From Microcoleus sp. CAWBG506 (GTDB lineage: Bacteria > Cyanobacteriota > Cyanobacteriia > Cyanobacteriales > Microcoleaceae), in assembly GCA_020883125.1 (NCBI GenBank), contig JAHREW010000002.1, forward strand, positions 204,040-268,039: DNA of 64,000 bases. Reading direction: 5' to 3'. The position numbers and the translations under genes are program-made. Positions 1 through 10,362 of this stretch are shown one piece after another (position 1 is the first letter of the stretch; the number at the start of each line of letters is the position of its first letter). The notes below the pieces were generated by a model. The model made no database searches. It saw nothing but the letters and a program-made list of their open reading frames with translations, and was not told the DNA's origin.

Positions 1-102
1 ACACTCTTCTCTCTGCGTCCTCTGCGCCCTCTGCGGTTAAAAACTCTTCTCTTCCCCCCCCCATGTGGCACAATCTGGATAAGATCAAAATCTCAAGCCA
101 CC
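1..102. repeat. Low-complexity dispersed repeat upstream of valS
   Basis: Bases 13-38 hold a CTCTGCG-type repeat (TGCGTCCTCTGCGCC and onward to CTGCGGTT). Similar strings occur between genes in many cyanobacteria; that statement is from memory. A run of C follows at 54-61. No promoter or gene is evident, and the window edge cuts the region. Confidence 0.4.
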
Positions 103-2856
103 ATGACCGCAAACCTACCACCCCAATACGACCCCAAAGCCACCGAAGCCAAGTGGCAAAAATACTGGGAAGATAACCAAACCTTCAAAGCCGATCCAGA
201 AAAAGGTGGTGAACCTTACTGCGTAGTCATCCCACCGCCCAACGTGACCGGCAGCCTCCACATGGGACACGCTTTTGAAGAGACACTGATTGATGTCCTC
301 GTGCGCTATCAACGGATGACTGGGCGCAATACCCTGTGGTTGCCGGGAACGGATCATGCTAGCATCGCAGTTCAAACTATTCTGGAAAAGCAACTTAAAG
401 TTGAAGGCAAAACTCGCTACGATTTAGGCCGAGAAAAATTCTTGGACAAAGCCTGGGAGTGGAAAGCTGAGTCTGGCAATACTATTACTAATCAATTGCG
501 CAGTTTGGGTGTGTCTGTCGATTGGTCGCGGGAACGCTTTACGATGGATGAAGGCTTATCTGCTGCGGTTTTAGAAGCTTTTGTTCGCCTCTACGATGAG
601 GGACTGATTTATCGTGGCAATTACTTGGTGAATTGGTGTCCGGCGAGTCAGTCTGCTGTGTCGGATTTGGAGGTTGATCAGCAGGAAGTTGACGGGCATT
701 TGTGGCATTTCCGCTATCCTTTGACGGATGGTTCTGGTTATCTGGAGGTGGCGACGACTCGGCCGGAAACGATGTTGGGCGATACGGGGGTGGCTGTGAA
801 TCCAGAGGACGATCGCTACAAACATCTTATCGGTAAAACTGTTACTTTGCCGATCGCCAATCGCGAAATTCCCATCATCGCCGATGAGTTTGTTGACCCA
901 ACTTTCGGAACTGGCTGCGTTAAAGTCACTCCCGCCCACGATCCGAATGACTTCGAGATGGGTAAACGTCACAATTTGGCGTTTATTAACATCATGAATA
1001 AGGACGGCAGTTTAAATGAAAATGCCGGAGAGTTTCAGGGACAAGATAGATTTGTGGCGCGCAAAAATGTCGTAAAACGGTTAGAAAATGACGGAGTTTT
1101 GGTTAAGATAGAAGATTACAAGCATACAGTACCTTTTAGCGATCGCGGTAAAGTCCCCGTTGAACCTTTACTATCTACTCAATGGTTTGTCAAAATCAAT
1201 CCTCTTTCTCAACGCGCTTTAACAGCCTTAGATGAAGAGAATTCACCAGTGTTTGTGCCGGAAAGATGGACAAAGGTTTATCGCGATTGGTTGGTGAAAT
1301 TGAAAGATTGGTGCATTTCCCGACAATTGTGGTGGGGACATCAAATTCCGGCTTGGTATGCTGTTAGCGAAACTCAGGGCGAAATCACTGACACGACTCC
1401 TTTTGTGGTGGCGAAAACTGAAGCTGAAGCTAGGGAAAAAGCTGTGGCTAAATTTGGTCCAGATGTCGATTTAGCAAGAGATCCAGATGTTTTGGATACT
1501 TGGTTTTCTTCTGGGTTATGGCCTTTTTCTACTTTGGGATGGCCGGATGAAACTAAGGATTTGGATTTCTATTATCCGACAACTACTTTGGTGACTGGTT
1601 TTGATATCATCTTTTTCTGGGTGGCTAGAATGACGATGATGGCCGGACATTTTACTGGAAAGATGCCTTTTGATACTGTTTACATTCACGGTTTGGTGTT
1701 GGATGAAAATGGTCAGAAAATGTCTAAGAGTAAAGGGAATGGTATCGATCCGCTATTGTTGATTGGTAAGTACGGGACTGATGCTTTGCGCTATACTTTG
1801 GTTAAGGAAGTGGTTGGGGCTGGTCAAAATATTCGCTTGGAGTACGATCGCAAAACTGATGAGTCTAAATCGGTGGAAGCTTCGCGGAATTTTACTAATA
1901 AGTTGTGGAATGCTGCGCGGTTTGTGATGATGAATCTGGAGGGACAGACTCCGCAGCAATTGGGGAATCCTTACCCCCCCCAGCCCCCCCTTGCTAAGGG
2001 GAGGAGAGAAGAGGGGTTGGAATTGTGCGATCGCTGGATTCTTTCTCGCTACTATCAAGTTGTACAGCAAAGTCGTAAAGATTTTGAAACTTACGCTTTT
2101 GGGGAAGCGGCGAAGGGACTTTATGAGTTTATTTGGGGCGATTTCTGTGACTGGTATATTGAGTTAGTCAAGTCTCGCTTACAACAGGATGCTGAACCGA
2201 ATTCTAAGAAGGCTGCACAGCAAACTTTTGCTTTTGTTTTGGAAGGTATTCTGAAACTTTTGCATCCTTTTATGCCTCACATTACTGAGGAGATTTGGCA
2301 CACTCTGACTCAAAAGGGTGAGGATGAATGTCTGGCTTTGCAAGCTTATCCTGAAGTGGAAGCATCTCTAATCGATTCTGAGTTAGAACAGCAGTTTGAG
2401 TTGTTATTCGGCACTATTCGGACTATTCGCAATTTGCGGGCTGATACTGATATCAAGCCGGGATTAAAAGTGACGGCAATTTTGCAAAGTGAAAGCGAAA
2501 AAGAACGGGAAATTCTCTCAGGTGGAGCCATTTATATTAAAGATTTGGCAAGGGTGGAAAATCTGACGATTACTGCTAGTTTGGATGCGGAATTAGGGCA
2601 GACAATTGCTGGGGTGGTCGGTACTGTGCAAGTATTGATTCCTCTGGCTGGGGTGGTCGATCTGGTTGCTCTGCGTGCTAAGTTGGATAAGAAGTTGGCT
2701 AAGATAGAAGGGGAAATTAAGCACACTGCGGCGCGTTTGACTAATCAGAAGTTTGTGGAAAAGGCAGATCCGCAAGTGGTTCAGGTGGCGCGGGATGGTT
2801 TGGCGGAAGCCCAAAAACAAGCGGAGATTTTGCGCGATCGGCTTAAGTTATTCTAA
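103..2856 (+). CDS. valS: Valine-tRNA ligase
   Basis: Class I aminoacyl-tRNA synthetase that charges tRNA-Val in the cytoplasm. The HIGH-type motif is seen as [11 protein letters not shown] near residue 50 and the KMSKS loop as [10 protein letters not shown] near residue 545. Between them lies the large CP1 editing domain with [10 protein letters not shown]. The C-terminal 70 residues form the coiled coil typical of ValRS. At 917 residues the length is normal for the family. The ATG at 103 puts the usual N-terminal [17 protein letters not shown] at the start. An odd proline/arginine-rich peptide of about 17 residues ([15 protein letters not shown]) sits just before the conserved CDRWILSR. It is encoded by a C-rich/G-rich palindromic repeat (about 1972-2016) and looks like an in-frame repeat insertion. 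Confidence 0.97.
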   Translation: MTANLPPQYDPKATEAKWQKYWEDNQTFKADPEKGGEPYCVVIPPPNVTGSLHMGHAFEETLIDVLVRYQRMTGRNTLWLPGTDHASIAVQTILEKQLKVEGKTRYDLGREKFLDKAWEWKAESGNTITNQLRSLGVSVDWSRERFTMDEGLSAAVLEAFVRLYDEGLIYRGNYLVNWCPASQSAVSDLEVDQQEVDGHLWHFRYPLTDGSGYLEVATTRPETMLGDTGVAVNPEDDRYKHLIGKTVTLPIANREIPIIADEFVDPTFGTGCVKVTPAHDPNDFEMGKRHNLAFINIMNKDGSLNENAGEFQGQDRFVARKNVVKRLENDGVLVKIEDYKHTVPFSDRGKVPVEPLLSTQWFVKINPLSQRALTALDEENSPVFVPERWTKVYRDWLVKLKDWCISRQLWWGHQIPAWYAVSETQGEITDTTPFVVAKTEAEAREKAVAKFGPDVDLARDPDVLDTWFSSGLWPFSTLGWPDETKDLDFYYPTTTLVTGFDIIFFWVARMTMMAGHFTGKMPFDTVYIHGLVLDENGQKMSKSKGNGIDPLLLIGKYGTDALRYTLVKEVVGAGQNIRLEYDRKTDESKSVEASRNFTNKLWNAARFVMMNLEGQTPQQLGNPYPPQPPLAKGRREEGLELCDRWILSRYYQVVQQSRKDFETYAFGEAAKGLYEFIWGDFCDWYIELVKSRLQQDAEPNSKKAAQQTFAFVLEGILKLLHPFMPHITEEIWHTLTQKGEDECLALQAYPEVEASLIDSELEQQFELLFGTIRTIRNLRADTDIKPGLKVTAILQSESEKEREILSGGAIYIKDLARVENLTITASLDAELGQTIAGVVGTVQVLIPLAGVVDLVALRAKLDKKLAKIEGEIKHTAARLTNQKFVEKADPQVVQVARDGLAEAQKQAEILRDRLKLF
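1972..2016. repeat. C-rich/G-rich hairpin repeat inside valS
   Basis: A run of C, then CCCCTTGCTAAGGGG and a G/A-rich arm, forms an imperfect hairpin. The same core (CCCCCCTTGCTAAGGGGGG) is found at 43441-43467 inside another gene. Here the frame stays open. Confidence 0.75.
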
Positions 2857-2858
2857 TC

Positions 2859-2926
2859 GATATCTCCCATAATTATTGTGGAACAGGCTGTCTGGCTTGT
2901 TCTTCACAGGCTTTTTGGGAGATGTT
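2859..2926. repeat. 68-bp dispersed repeat, family R1, copy 1
   Basis: Starts GATATCTCCCATAATTATTG and ends CTTTTTGGGAGATGTT, so the ends are inverted (ATCTCCC/GGGAGAT). It aligns over its whole length with copies at 52455-52521 (inverted) and 56778-56843. It begins 2 bp after the valS stop codon and could fold as a hairpin in the transcript. Confidence 0.8.
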
Positions 2927-2939
2927 GACCCGAAGGGCC

Positions 2940-3000
2940 GGGGCGGGTTTTTGAGATATTTAGTTTTGGGCAGAGATTGTTGGTAAAACCCGCCCGTACC
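2940..3000. repeat. GGCGGGTTTT...AAAACCCGCCC inverted repeat
   Basis: GGGGCGGGTTTTTGAG at 2940 and GTAAAACCCGCCCGTACC near 2984 form an inverted repeat about 30 bp apart. It may act as a terminator hairpin after valS or be a decayed MITE. The next bases (3003-3053) are a degenerate heptamer stretch of the AATAACC type. Confidence 0.5.
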
Positions 3001-3055
3001 AGATGGTAAATCAAACAAGTAACCAATAACGAATAACCCATAACTAATAACCGTT

Positions 3056-3511
3056 ATGCTATATTTAGGTCAAGTAAAAAATCCGGATTTTTTAGGCGAA
3101 GCCTCTCTGGAATTGTTGGCTTGTCAAAATGCTGATGATAGTTGGGCGATTCTTTGTGAACAAAAGGTATTGACGTTACCTAAAATTTTTGCTGAGGTGT
3201 CCAATCATTTTGTAGGTAATATCTTGAATGAAGGTGTTTTAGTATTAGCAGATATTGGGGAAAATAGCGAAATTGTGAATCTGCGATCCGCTACTAATTG
3301 GGTAGTGGAATTAGTTGATAAGTATCTCAAAAATGGTATTACACTTGAATTTTTGCAGCTAGAAGCCGAGAAAGCAGAAGAATGGCGGCAATCTCTGACT
3401 TTGCAAAGTCAAGAATTATCTCGTCGTTTGATTGAAGTAGAAGCGCGTCGGGAACAAATTCAAAATTTAGAAGCAAAATTCCAGAAAACAGCAGTTGAAC
3501 CCGCCGAATAA
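3056..3511 (+). CDS. Conserved hypothetical protein with C-terminal coiled coil
   Basis: A 151-residue protein that I cannot assign to a named family. Residues 1-95 look like a compact mixed alpha/beta domain, without signal peptide or membrane segment. Residues 98-142 are a charged helix rich in E, Q and R (LEAEKAEEWRQSL then LIEVEARREQIQNLEAKF), likely a coiled coil. The reading frame has normal cyanobacterial codon use, lies between valS and crtB, and is followed by a hairpin that looks like a terminator shared with the convergent crtB. It stands alone on the plus strand, so the neighbours give no hint of function. The ATG follows a heptamer-type repeat with no clear Shine-Dalgarno sequence. 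Confidence 0.75.
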   Translation: MLYLGQVKNPDFLGEASLELLACQNADDSWAILCEQKVLTLPKIFAEVSNHFVGNILNEGVLVLADIGENSEIVNLRSATNWVVELVDKYLKNGITLEFLQLEAEKAEEWRQSLTLQSQELSRRLIEVEARREQIQNLEAKFQKTAVEPAE

Positions 3512-3533
3512 AATTCTGATACTGCACAAACAA

Positions 3534-3553
3534 AGTCCCAGCAGACTGGGACT
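3534..3553. terminator. Bidirectional hairpin between convergent genes
   Basis: A perfect 8-bp stem AGTCCCAG/CTGGGACT with loop CAGA. It sits between the stop of the 151-residue gene (3511) and the stop of crtB (3577), as expected of a shared terminator, but has no long T tract. Confidence 0.6.
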
Positions 3554-3576
3554 AAGATATCAGCAATATCATTGGG

Positions 3577-4506
3577 CTAAAGAATTTTGGATTTCAGCCA
3601 AGCGGCGGGGAGACACTGCAATTTCTGAAAATTGGTAACGTAGGCCCGCTTCTGGAACACATCGTACTGATTGCGTTCGATCGCATTTAAGATTCTGCTA
3701 TAGAGCATGGTAGCAGCCCACACAGTCCAGCGGATATCGGGACTGAGCACTTTGATTCCCGGTTCGGCGCTAGCATATAATTTGCGAGCTCGCTGAATTT
3801 GAAAGCGCATTAATTCCCGCCAGCGGTTGTCATTTACGCCGTTGAATAAGTCTTCTTCGGTGTAGTTGAACAGTGCTAAGTCTTCTAAGGGAATGTAAAT
3901 GCGGCCGCGGCGGGCGTCCTCTCCGACATCGCGCAGAATGTTAGTTAACTGTTTGGCAATACCAAGGGCGATGGCTTCTTCTTTGGGAATTTTATTACCC
4001 CAGTGCCAATTCCAGTTAGTAGCGGGACTCGATTCGTCCACACCCATCACAGACATCGACATCATCCCGACAGTACCGGCTACTCGATAACAATAAAGAT
4101 TGAGCTCTTCAAAAGTTTCATAGCGACTGCGGTACAAGTCCATTTGCTGGCCTGCAATCATTTCCCGAAACGGTTGAATGTCGATCGGAAAACGAGACAA
4201 AGTATCCACCAAAGCCACGTCGTAATCGTCGTGTGGGTGGCCCGCAAACAGGGATTCTAGGCGTTTTTCCCACAAATTTAGGGTTTCAGGGGTCGTGGCC
4301 TCAGAACCAGGCCCGTCTACGAGTTCGTCGGTGCGGCGGCACCAGACGTAAATCGCCCAGATAGCCCGACGCTTAGCTTCGGGCATGAGTTGAGTGCCTA
4401 AATAAAAATTTTTGGCATAACTCGCTGTGACTTGGCGGCACAGTTCGTAGGATTCATCCAAAGAAGCCAGAGTTCTCATGCACTGGAGTTTTGACAGTTG
4501 CAGCAT
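3577..4506 (-). CDS. crtB: Phytoene synthase
   Basis: Condenses two geranylgeranyl diphosphates to phytoene, the first step of carotenoid synthesis. The two Asp-rich Mg-diphosphate motifs of the squalene/phytoene synthase family are present: RRTDELVDG near residue 58 and NILRDVGEDARRGRIYIP near residue 188. At 309 residues the length fits cyanobacterial CrtB. The start MLQLSKLQCMRTLAS resembles the family N-terminus; MRTLAS nine codons later is an alternative. It lies 84 bp downstream of phytoene desaturase on the same strand, the usual cyanobacterial pds-crtB order, so the two are probably co-transcribed. Confidence 0.97.
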   Translation of the reverse strand: MLQLSKLQCMRTLASLDESYELCRQVTASYAKNFYLGTQLMPEAKRRAIWAIYVWCRRTDELVDGPGSEATTPETLNLWEKRLESLFAGHPHDDYDVALVDTLSRFPIDIQPFREMIAGQQMDLYRSRYETFEELNLYCYRVAGTVGMMSMSVMGVDESSPATNWNWHWGNKIPKEEAIALGIAKQLTNILRDVGEDARRGRIYIPLEDLALFNYTEEDLFNGVNDNRWRELMRFQIQRARKLYASAEPGIKVLSPDIRWTVWAATMLYSRILNAIERNQYDVFQKRAYVTNFQKLQCLPAAWLKSKIL

Positions 4507-4541
4507 CCGAGAATAAGAAATTTAAAGATTAGAACTGATTT

Positions 4542-4564
4542 TCTCCCGTCTAGAAAACGGGAGA
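4542..4564. terminator. Hairpin in the pds-crtB intergenic space
   Basis: TCTCCCGT/ACGGGAGA forms a perfect 8-bp stem with a 7-nt loop between the two carotenoid genes. The T-rich side is on the plus strand (TTCTTTT), so on the transcribed minus strand it is not a classical terminator. It could be a processing or attenuation hairpin that sets the pds to crtB ratio. Confidence 0.5.
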
Positions 4565-4590
4565 TTCTTTTACGTCTTTATGAAAAATTC

Positions 4591-5976
<1,386 letters not shown>

Positions 5977-6090
5977 TTACTTGGCCTCTGTGTTCGCTTC
6001 GGTTTAATTATACTTTACAACTCGTTACATTTTTTTGGGGAATTGAGCCTGTCCCGGTGACGTGGGGTCTACTTAAGACTGAATCAGAAG

Positions 6091-6127
6091 AATGACCTAG
6101 AATTTGCGCAGGGAATTCTAGGTCATT
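6091..6127. terminator. Strong hairpin downstream of rnz
   Basis: A perfect 14-bp stem, AATGACCTAGAATT/AATTCTAGGTCATT, with a 9-nt loop. It lies 19 bp past the rnz stop on the minus strand. There is no U tract, so it may protect the RNA end or terminate weakly. Confidence 0.6.
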
Positions 6128-6145
6128 GGTCAACTCAGTTCCCGT

Positions 6146-7084
6146 CTAGTTGGAAACTGGTCTGGGTACTTCGTAGGTCAAAAAGTCATAGGCCATTTTT
6201 GTATTCGGAAAAATAGCCTGGGCTTCCTTGAGCAAATCATCTAGGACGATGGGATTTCCCGGAGCGTAACGGGGGCTAAAATGGGTCATAATTAGCTGTT
6301 TCGCCCCAGCACTCAAAGCCACTTGAGCAGCCATTGTCGAAGTTGAATGGAGGCGATCGAAGGCCATTTGAGCATCTTGATGAGCAAAAGTAGCTTCATG
6401 CACTAACAAGTCCGCATCCTTGGCTAATTCCACAGCACCGTCACAATAAACTGTGTCCGTACAATACACAAACTTTCTACCGATTTGATCTGGTCCACAA
6501 AAATCAGTGCCTTTAAACTCCCGCCCATCCGATAACTTAACTGTTTTTCCTTGTTTTAATTCGCCGTAAATAGGCCCGGAAGGAATACCAACTGCCTTCG
6601 CTTTTTCGACATCAAAATGTCCGGGACGGTCTTTCTCGGTTATGCGATAGCCAAATGCAGTAACTCGATGCTTCAAAGGGCCGCAACTCACAATATATTC
6701 GTCATCTTCATAGATGACTCCTGGATGACTTTTGTGGACTTTCACTGGGTATGAAAAATGGGTTTGGGAATAGCGAACTCCAGCTTGCAAATATTCTTCA
6801 AGTCCCGGAGGCCCGTAAATATCGATGCGCTTGACATTGCCCGCTAAACCGCAGCTAGCCAGCAAACCCATTAAGCCGAAAATGTGGTCGCCGTGTAGGT
6901 GGGTGATGAAAATGCGGGTGAGTTGGCTGACTTTGAGCTCGCTGCGGAGGAATTGGTGCTGGGTTCCTTCGCCGCAGTCAAATAGCCAGAGTTCTGCTCG
7001 CTGGGGCAAGCGGAGGGCGATGCTGGAAACGTTGCGCGATCGCGTGGGTACGCCTGAGCTAGTTCCGAGAAATGTAATCTGCAA
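6146..7084 (-). CDS. rnz: Ribonuclease Z (tRNA 3' processing)
   Basis: Zinc endonuclease that removes the 3' trailer from pre-tRNA. The N-terminus [18 protein letters not shown] is the classical RNase Z opening. The metal motif [10 protein letters not shown] is near residue 63, and further ligands are seen in YCTDTVYCD and the late histidine of MTHFSPRY. At 312 residues it is the short (bacterial, homodimeric) form. It is divergent from the SpoIID/LytB gene across a 264-bp gap and is probably transcribed alone. Confidence 0.96.
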   Translation of the reverse strand: MQITFLGTSSGVPTRSRNVSSIALRLPQRAELWLFDCGEGTQHQFLRSELKVSQLTRIFITHLHGDHIFGLMGLLASCGLAGNVKRIDIYGPPGLEEYLQAGVRYSQTHFSYPVKVHKSHPGVIYEDDEYIVSCGPLKHRVTAFGYRITEKDRPGHFDVEKAKAVGIPSGPIYGELKQGKTVKLSDGREFKGTDFCGPDQIGRKFVYCTDTVYCDGAVELAKDADLLVHEATFAHQDAQMAFDRLHSTSTMAAQVALSAGAKQLIMTHFSPRYAPGNPIVLDDLLKEAQAIFPNTKMAYDFLTYEVPRPVSN

Positions 7085-7348
7085 GAGTCAAATCACCTCA
7101 ATTTAAAGTTAAAAAATATGTTACATATATCCAGAGTGCGGCTAATCCGACCTTCAGGAACTGCAGATCGACAGGAATTGGGATAAATCCCTGTTCCTGG
7201 GAGGATCTACTCGCTCAAATCATTTTTGACGCGCGCAGAGAGTGCTAAACCTAATTCTAACGTTTTCTTTCTGCTATTCCCTTGCTTTTTCCCTTGGCGA
7301 ACCATCTCGAAATTTAAAATTTGTACATAACAGGAGGAAAATTATCAA
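7085..7348. promoter_or_regulatory. Divergent promoter region of rnz and the SpoIID gene
   Basis: Both flanking genes start here. A nested inverted repeat lies at 7172-7199 (CAGGAA...GGGAT...ATCCC...TTCCTG), either a hairpin in the 5' leader of the downstream gene or an operator. A good Shine-Dalgarno sequence AGGAGG at 7332-7337 sets the start at 7349. No conserved operator was recognised. Confidence 0.5.
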
Positions 7349-8524
7349 ATGCAGCCAGGAGTGTTCTTTGCTTCCTTTGTTTCGACATTAGGAAAACGCT
7401 ATTTTTGGATTTCGCTGTTGTTTTGGCTGGTAATGGTAGCCCCAGCACAGGCGGCGTTGATCTTGCGAGTGGCAATCCAAGACGGGGCAAGTCAGGTAAG
7501 AGTTGGCAGTTCCACTAAGGCTGCAATCCGGGATGGTAGTGGCCGTAATTTGGGTGAGTTGACGGCAAACAGTGCTTCGTCTGCTCAATTTCGATCGGGA
7601 AAAGTGACCATTGGCTCCTGGGCTGCCAATCAAATTTGGATCGAGCCGACGGGGAACGGTTATGTTTGGATTGGCGATCGATGGTATCGGGGACGCACCC
7701 TTGTGACTCCGCAAAAAAATGGCTTAACTGCCGTCAATTACGTTGATATCGAACAGTATCTCTACAGCGTTCTCGGCGCTGAAATGAGTGGCAATTGGCC
7801 TCAAGAGGCTTTGAAAGCCCAAGCCGTCGCCGCCCGTTCCTACGCTATCCACCAACGCCTCAAAAGCGAAACCGACCTTTACGATGTAGATGCGACTCAA
7901 TCTTCCCAGGTGTATAAAGGACTGCAAACAGAATCTTCGGGTACTTACTCTGCCGTGGATGCCACCACGGGTCAAGTTCTTACCTACAACAGTCAAATTA
8001 TTTTAGCGGTATTCCACTCTGCTTCTGGGGGACATACTGAGAATGTTGAGGATGTTTGGACAGAAGCGTTGCCTTATCTGCGGGCTGTTCCCGATTTTGA
8101 CCAAGGGGCACCGGTTTACCAGTGGAAAGAAAGTTTTACACAGGCTCAAATCAGCAGTCGGATTTCTGGCGTTGGTAATGTGATCTCCATGAAGCCTGAA
8201 CGCACAACAGCCTATGGTAGCGTGATTACGATGAAAGTAGTCGGAGATGGCGGTTCTAGGGTGATGACTGGTGCGGATCTGCGTCGGGTGCTGAATTTGA
8301 GGAGCACTCGCTTTACGGTGATTCCTCAGTATGGGGGGATTTTTAGTGGCAGAAATAGCGGTAAGCCTCCGACGGGGTTTCAAATTGCTGGTAAAGGTTT
8401 CGGTCATGCTGTGGGCATGAGTCAGTGGGGCGCGTACAATTTGGCAAGGCAGGGATATGGCTACCAGCAGATTTTGCTCCACTATTATCGGGGTGCTTCT
8501 TTGGCTAGAATTGCGGTGCAGTAA
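7349..8524 (+). CDS. SpoIID/LytB domain protein (cell-wall hydrolase or activator)
   Basis: Exported protein of the SpoIID/LytB family, whose characterised members are peptidoglycan lytic transglycosylases or amidase enhancers. Residues 1-30 form a signal peptide ending in PAQA. The SpoIID core begins near residue 130 (YLYSVLGAEMSGNWP, with the conserved Glu), then AQAVAARSYAIH, FHSASGGHTENVEDVW and, near the C-terminus, GKGFGHAVGMSQWGAYNLA. The start at 7349 is preceded by AGGAGG. It has no sporulation partner here, and in cyanobacteria such proteins are presumably involved in wall remodelling. The 3' neighbour begins 46 bp later. Confidence 0.92.
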   Translation: MQPGVFFASFVSTLGKRYFWISLLFWLVMVAPAQAALILRVAIQDGASQVRVGSSTKAAIRDGSGRNLGELTANSASSAQFRSGKVTIGSWAANQIWIEPTGNGYVWIGDRWYRGRTLVTPQKNGLTAVNYVDIEQYLYSVLGAEMSGNWPQEALKAQAVAARSYAIHQRLKSETDLYDVDATQSSQVYKGLQTESSGTYSAVDATTGQVLTYNSQIILAVFHSASGGHTENVEDVWTEALPYLRAVPDFDQGAPVYQWKESFTQAQISSRISGVGNVISMKPERTTAYGSVITMKVVGDGGSRVMTGADLRRVLNLRSTRFTVIPQYGGIFSGRNSGKPPTGFQIAGKGFGHAVGMSQWGAYNLARQGYGYQQILLHYYRGASLARIAVQ

Positions 8525-8570
8525 TTGGTAGGAATTTGTTATTGGTTGAATGACTAAATACAGGAATGCT

Positions 8571-8909
8571 ATGCAGAAGTGGGAGTATTTATTGGTGGAT
8601 GCTAATATGTATCCTTTTGGCAATAAATTGATTAGTTTATATGTCAATGGTGAAGAACAACGAGAGTGGAAACAAGGATTTTTACATTCATTTATCAATG
8701 AATTGGGGGATGAGGGCTGGGAACTTGTGGCTATCCGCCATGACTCGAAGTATGACCAGAATAGTTTGATTTTTAAACGCCCTAAAGTGGTTAAAAAATT
8801 GAGGAAGATGCCCGATTATTCGGCGGTTGAAACCGCGACTAAACAAACAAAGGAAATTCCGGCGGTTGAAACCGCGACTAAACAAACAAAGTCCACCTCC
8901 GTGGACTAA
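8571..8909 (+). CDS. Small DUF4177-like protein with repeat-derived tail
   Basis: Residues 1-70 (QKWEYLLVDANM..., then LNELGDEGWELVAIR in slightly altered form) have the pattern of the small DUF4177-type fold, of unknown function. I prefer ATG 8571 (MQKWEYL) over 8550 because AGGAA lies just upstream and family members begin at this point. The last 30 residues contain a 13-residue unit twice (AVETATKQTK), which is simply the translation of the intergenic 72-bp tandem repeat described next. The repeat has run into the gene and now supplies its C-terminus and stop codon. Confidence 0.7.
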   Translation: MQKWEYLLVDANMYPFGNKLISLYVNGEEQREWKQGFLHSFINELGDEGWELVAIRHDSKYDQNSLIFKRPKVVKKLRKMPDYSAVETATKQTKEIPAVETATKQTKSTSVD

Positions 8910-9002
8910 CTAACAAAAAATTTGGAAATTCCGGCGGTTGAAACCGCGACTACACAAACCAAGTCCACCTCCGTGGACTAACTAACAAAAAATTTGGATA
9001 GT
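8820..9002. repeat. Tandem repeat, about 72-bp unit with two palindromes
   Basis: Three units, the first shortened to 39 bp. Each begins CGGCGGTTGAAACCGCGACT and the full ones continue AAGTCCACCTCCGTGGACTAACTAAC. The unit holds two palindromes: GCGGTTGAAACCGC and GTCCACCTCCGTGGAC. Units start at 8820, 8859 and 8931. The first one and a half units are translated as the tail of the preceding gene. Confidence 0.85.
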
Positions 9003-9057
9003 TTGCGTAGTGTTGGTAAAAAATCTGGACTTCTCGTCGCCGAGGCTACCTGATTGA

Positions 9058-10362
9058 TTACAAATTTTCCGATCGCCCAATTCGCTTTTGCCACTCCGCA
9101 TCTATCTTAGCTGACTGTTCTAGTTCTTGCGTTGTTAATTCGGTTTCTGTGGTATAAGCTAAATCTTGTCCATTCAAAATGTTTTCTGCTGCAAATTCGC
9201 GGGTATAGGCAAGTTTTTTTTGTAAGTTAGCATCGGGTTGATTTAATAACATTGCTCGCTGCTGCCGCTCAAGATTGCGGGCTGCGATGCTGCTATTTTT
9301 CCACTGAACCCAGAAGTAGCGAATTAGGGGAATTGTCAGAAATCCGGCGCCGTAAATCAGCAGCATTGGATAGATAGTGGCGACTAAACCGACCAATCCA
9401 CCGCCGATCGCACTTTTAGCTAATAAACTCCCTAAAATTAATGCACCTACTACATTCACCGCTCCCAAGCCTGCTGCGAGTATGATTTGTCCAGAACTAG
9501 CGTGGCTGAAACGCCACAGCATTTCTCGCAAATAATCCGCCACTGGTTCAGCATTTCTCTCGGTGGCTGTGGTTTGCAATTGGGGGAAATGGTACACTAT
9601 TTCTCCTTCGGGACTGACTTCGGGACGACCGTCAAAACGACTTAGGGTTGGTAACATATATTCTTCGTATTCTAAGGCGTATCCCTTTGGGAGGTTGTCG
9701 AGATAGGGAGCGATTTGTTCGGCGACGATCGCACCTTGGTTGTTGCGAATTACGGCGGCAATACTGCTCCACTTGCGCTCTTCTAAATTGTAATTGGGAT
9801 TCCCGTCTCCAAATAGAAAGGAGAAAACTGCTTCCAGAAAATTCATTTCGGGTTTTTGGCTGGTTAAGCGCGATCGCCTTTGGTAGTAAGGTTCGTCTTG
9901 ATTCCAGTAAAATAGCCAGATTAAGTCGTTCCAGAAGTAAGGAAAGAAGAAAAAGCCACCACCTCTGTCGTCCCCTCCGCCTCCACCTCCGTTATCGTTG
10001 TCGCTAACGCTGGAGAGTAAAATGGCGATCGCCACAAATATTAATATTAGGGAAGCTACTAAAACAATGCCAAAAGATATCCGAATCAAGTAAAATAGGA
10101 TACGCCAAATTTTTTGCCACCATTCTTGCAACTGCAACCGTAAAAATTTGTTGCGTAAAATATCTTGAAAGTTTTTGGGAAATAGGTAAGCAATATCGCC
10201 GGATTCTGCTACTTGCAGGTGACCGCCTGCTTCGGAAGCGAGGGTTAACAGTTCTCGTTCGGCAAAATTGACATCTAGTCCAGCTTTTGCCGCCACGTCT
10301 CCAACCGTAACGCGGTAGCCAAGTTCTGTAACAGCTTGCATAACCTTGGGATTTGGGGCCAT
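9058..10362 (-). CDS. Conserved hypothetical membrane protein with N-terminal winged-helix-like domain
   Basis: A 434-residue protein I do not recognise by name. Residues 1-70 (VTVGDVAAKAGLDVNFAERELLTLA) resemble a helix-turn-helix/winged-helix module. A hydrophobic segment follows at about 92-118 (ILFYLIRISFGIVLVASLI), then a Gly/Asp-rich stretch (NDNGGGGGGDDRGGG) and an aromatic hydrophobic stretch. Two more membrane segments lie at about 290-355. The C-terminal 70 residues are charged and soluble. A cytosolic DNA- or protein-binding head on a membrane anchor is plausible, but no function can be assigned. The gene is monocistronic and divergent from ycf3 across about 500 bp. Confidence 0.75.
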   Translation of the reverse strand: MAPNPKVMQAVTELGYRVTVGDVAAKAGLDVNFAERELLTLASEAGGHLQVAESGDIAYLFPKNFQDILRNKFLRLQLQEWWQKIWRILFYLIRISFGIVLVASLILIFVAIAILLSSVSDNDNGGGGGGDDRGGGFFFFPYFWNDLIWLFYWNQDEPYYQRRSRLTSQKPEMNFLEAVFSFLFGDGNPNYNLEERKWSSIAAVIRNNQGAIVAEQIAPYLDNLPKGYALEYEEYMLPTLSRFDGRPEVSPEGEIVYHFPQLQTTATERNAEPVADYLREMLWRFSHASSGQIILAAGLGAVNVVGALILGSLLAKSAIGGGLVGLVATIYPMLLIYGAGFLTIPLIRYFWVQWKNSSIAARNLERQQRAMLLNQPDANLQKKLAYTREFAAENILNGQDLAYTTETELTTQELEQSAKIDAEWQKRIGRSENL

